The notes beneath the pieces were generated by a model, which saw nothing but the letters and a program-made list of their open reading frames with translations, had not been told where the DNA came from and ran no database searches. Both the position numbers and the translations under genes were made by a program. From assembly GCA_905479535.1 (NCBI GenBank), contig CAJQMW010000112.1:1-6159 (forward strand): a stretch of DNA of 6,159 nt, written 5' to 3'. Each line of letters starts with the position of its first letter. The first letter of the stretch is position 1. Positions 5,788 through 6,159 of the stretch are shown here, one piece after another. This DNA comes from an uncultured Maribacter sp. Its GTDB lineage: Bacteria; Bacteroidota; Bacteroidia; Flavobacteriales; Flavobacteriaceae.

Positions 5788-6159
5788 TTCTCTTCAATTT
5801 GCTTTAAATGTATGACTATTGGTTCGGATTCTTGAGCATACTTATCTAAAAAAGTCAAGGCAAAGTGCCTGCCTAAAATTATCCTTTTGGGTATTACAAG
5901 CGTTTGATTATCGTGCTCCAGGTGTATTTTCTGGACCAGCTTTTTCAGGGGATATTCCGATTTGGCTTTTTTTCCGGATTTAAAATGTAGGGCGTATGAC
6001 AAATCCTCAGTGCCACTTAAATTTAGGCGCACTGTCTCATTATCCTGAAAGCCGGCCTCAATGGAAACGGTCGTATTTTGAGCATTCTTTTCTAATGGGC
6101 TACTTGGTGTAAGTGCGGGTAGGCGGTAATATTTATCCTTTAAATAGTCTACCACGTCA
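5784..6159 (-). CDS. C-terminal part of a GHL10/DUF187-type glycosyl hydrolase (DigH/YddW-like), 5'-truncated by window edge
   Basis: The frame is open to position 6159, so 124 residues of the 3' end of a longer gene are visible; a GTG at 6153-6155 is internal, not a convincing start. The first residues, VVDYLKDKYYRLPALTP, match the end of the barrel domain in Bacteroidota DUF187 (GHL10) proteins, where a YYxxPAL motif precedes a beta-rich tail. The rest looks like an Ig/fibronectin-like strand domain ending in FALTFLDKYAQESEPIVI, resembling the 'VTxLDRxxNES' closing motif of the family. The E. coli member DigH (YddW) cleaves denuded peptidoglycan glycan strands, which would suit a gene joined by an ATGA overlap to an AmpG-like importer. 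The active-site region, signal peptide and promoter are all outside the window, so assignment rests on the tail and context. Confidence 0.66.
   Translation of the reverse strand, partial: DVVDYLKDKYYRLPALTPSSPLEKNAQNTTVSIEAGFQDNETVRLNLSGTEDLSYALHFKSGKKAKSEYPLKKLVQKIHLEHDNQTLVIPKRIILGRHFALTFLDKYAQESEPIVIHLKQIEEK

Noticed and set aside
6153..6155. GTG as the true start of the rightmost gene
   Set aside because: The frame continues to the window edge, and the visible part begins inside a motif that in homologs lies near the end of a much longer protein.

Overview
The window looks like part of a chromosome from a marine-type Flavobacteriaceae bacterium (Bacteroidota). This rests on moderate-to-low GC by eye, ATG starts without clear Shine-Dalgarno sequences, a GH3 hexosaminidase with the DAEWGL motif, an AnmK with the DIGLAN-type motif, and a DUF4212 plus large-subunit symporter pair. 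The genus is inference. All six genes lie on the minus strand, so transcription runs from right (6159) to left (1).

Right part (1858-6159): four tightly packed genes form a peptidoglycan-recycling unit. In order of transcription they are the 3' end of a GHL10/DUF187-type glycosyl hydrolase (DigH/YddW-like, cut by the window edge), an AmpG-like MFS permease, a two-domain cytoplasmic NagZ-like GH3 beta-N-acetylglucosaminidase, and the anhydro-MurNAc kinase AnmK. Two junctions are ATGA stop/start overlaps, and the third is an 8- or 17-nt overlap. The genes read as a route: glycan cleavage in the envelope, import of GlcNAc-anhydroMurNAc, removal of GlcNAc, then phosphorylation to MurNAc-6-phosphate. 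The next enzyme, MurQ, is not in the window.

Left part (1-1810): 47 bp after anmK comes a two-gene sodium/solute symporter, made of a small DUF4212 membrane subunit and a large VC_2705-type SSS subunit (474 residues visible, C-terminus beyond position 1). The large subunit has a polar insertion with a half EF-hand/dockerin-like Asp/Asn motif before the Na+-site helix. No terminator is visible between anmK and the symporter pair.

Non-coding content is small. The 125-bp gap between the symporter genes holds seven perfect tandem copies of a heptamer that abut the DUF4212 stop codon, and a 21-nt imperfect repeat that also occurs in the gap before DUF4212. A short GC-rich palindrome inside nagZ resembles a mobile palindromic unit that has become coding. 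There is no gene-free stretch over 300 bp, and I saw no RNA gene, IS element or CRISPR array. I do not see a wholly new system; the unusual points are the repeats, the in-gene palindrome and the possible link of the recycling genes to the symporter.
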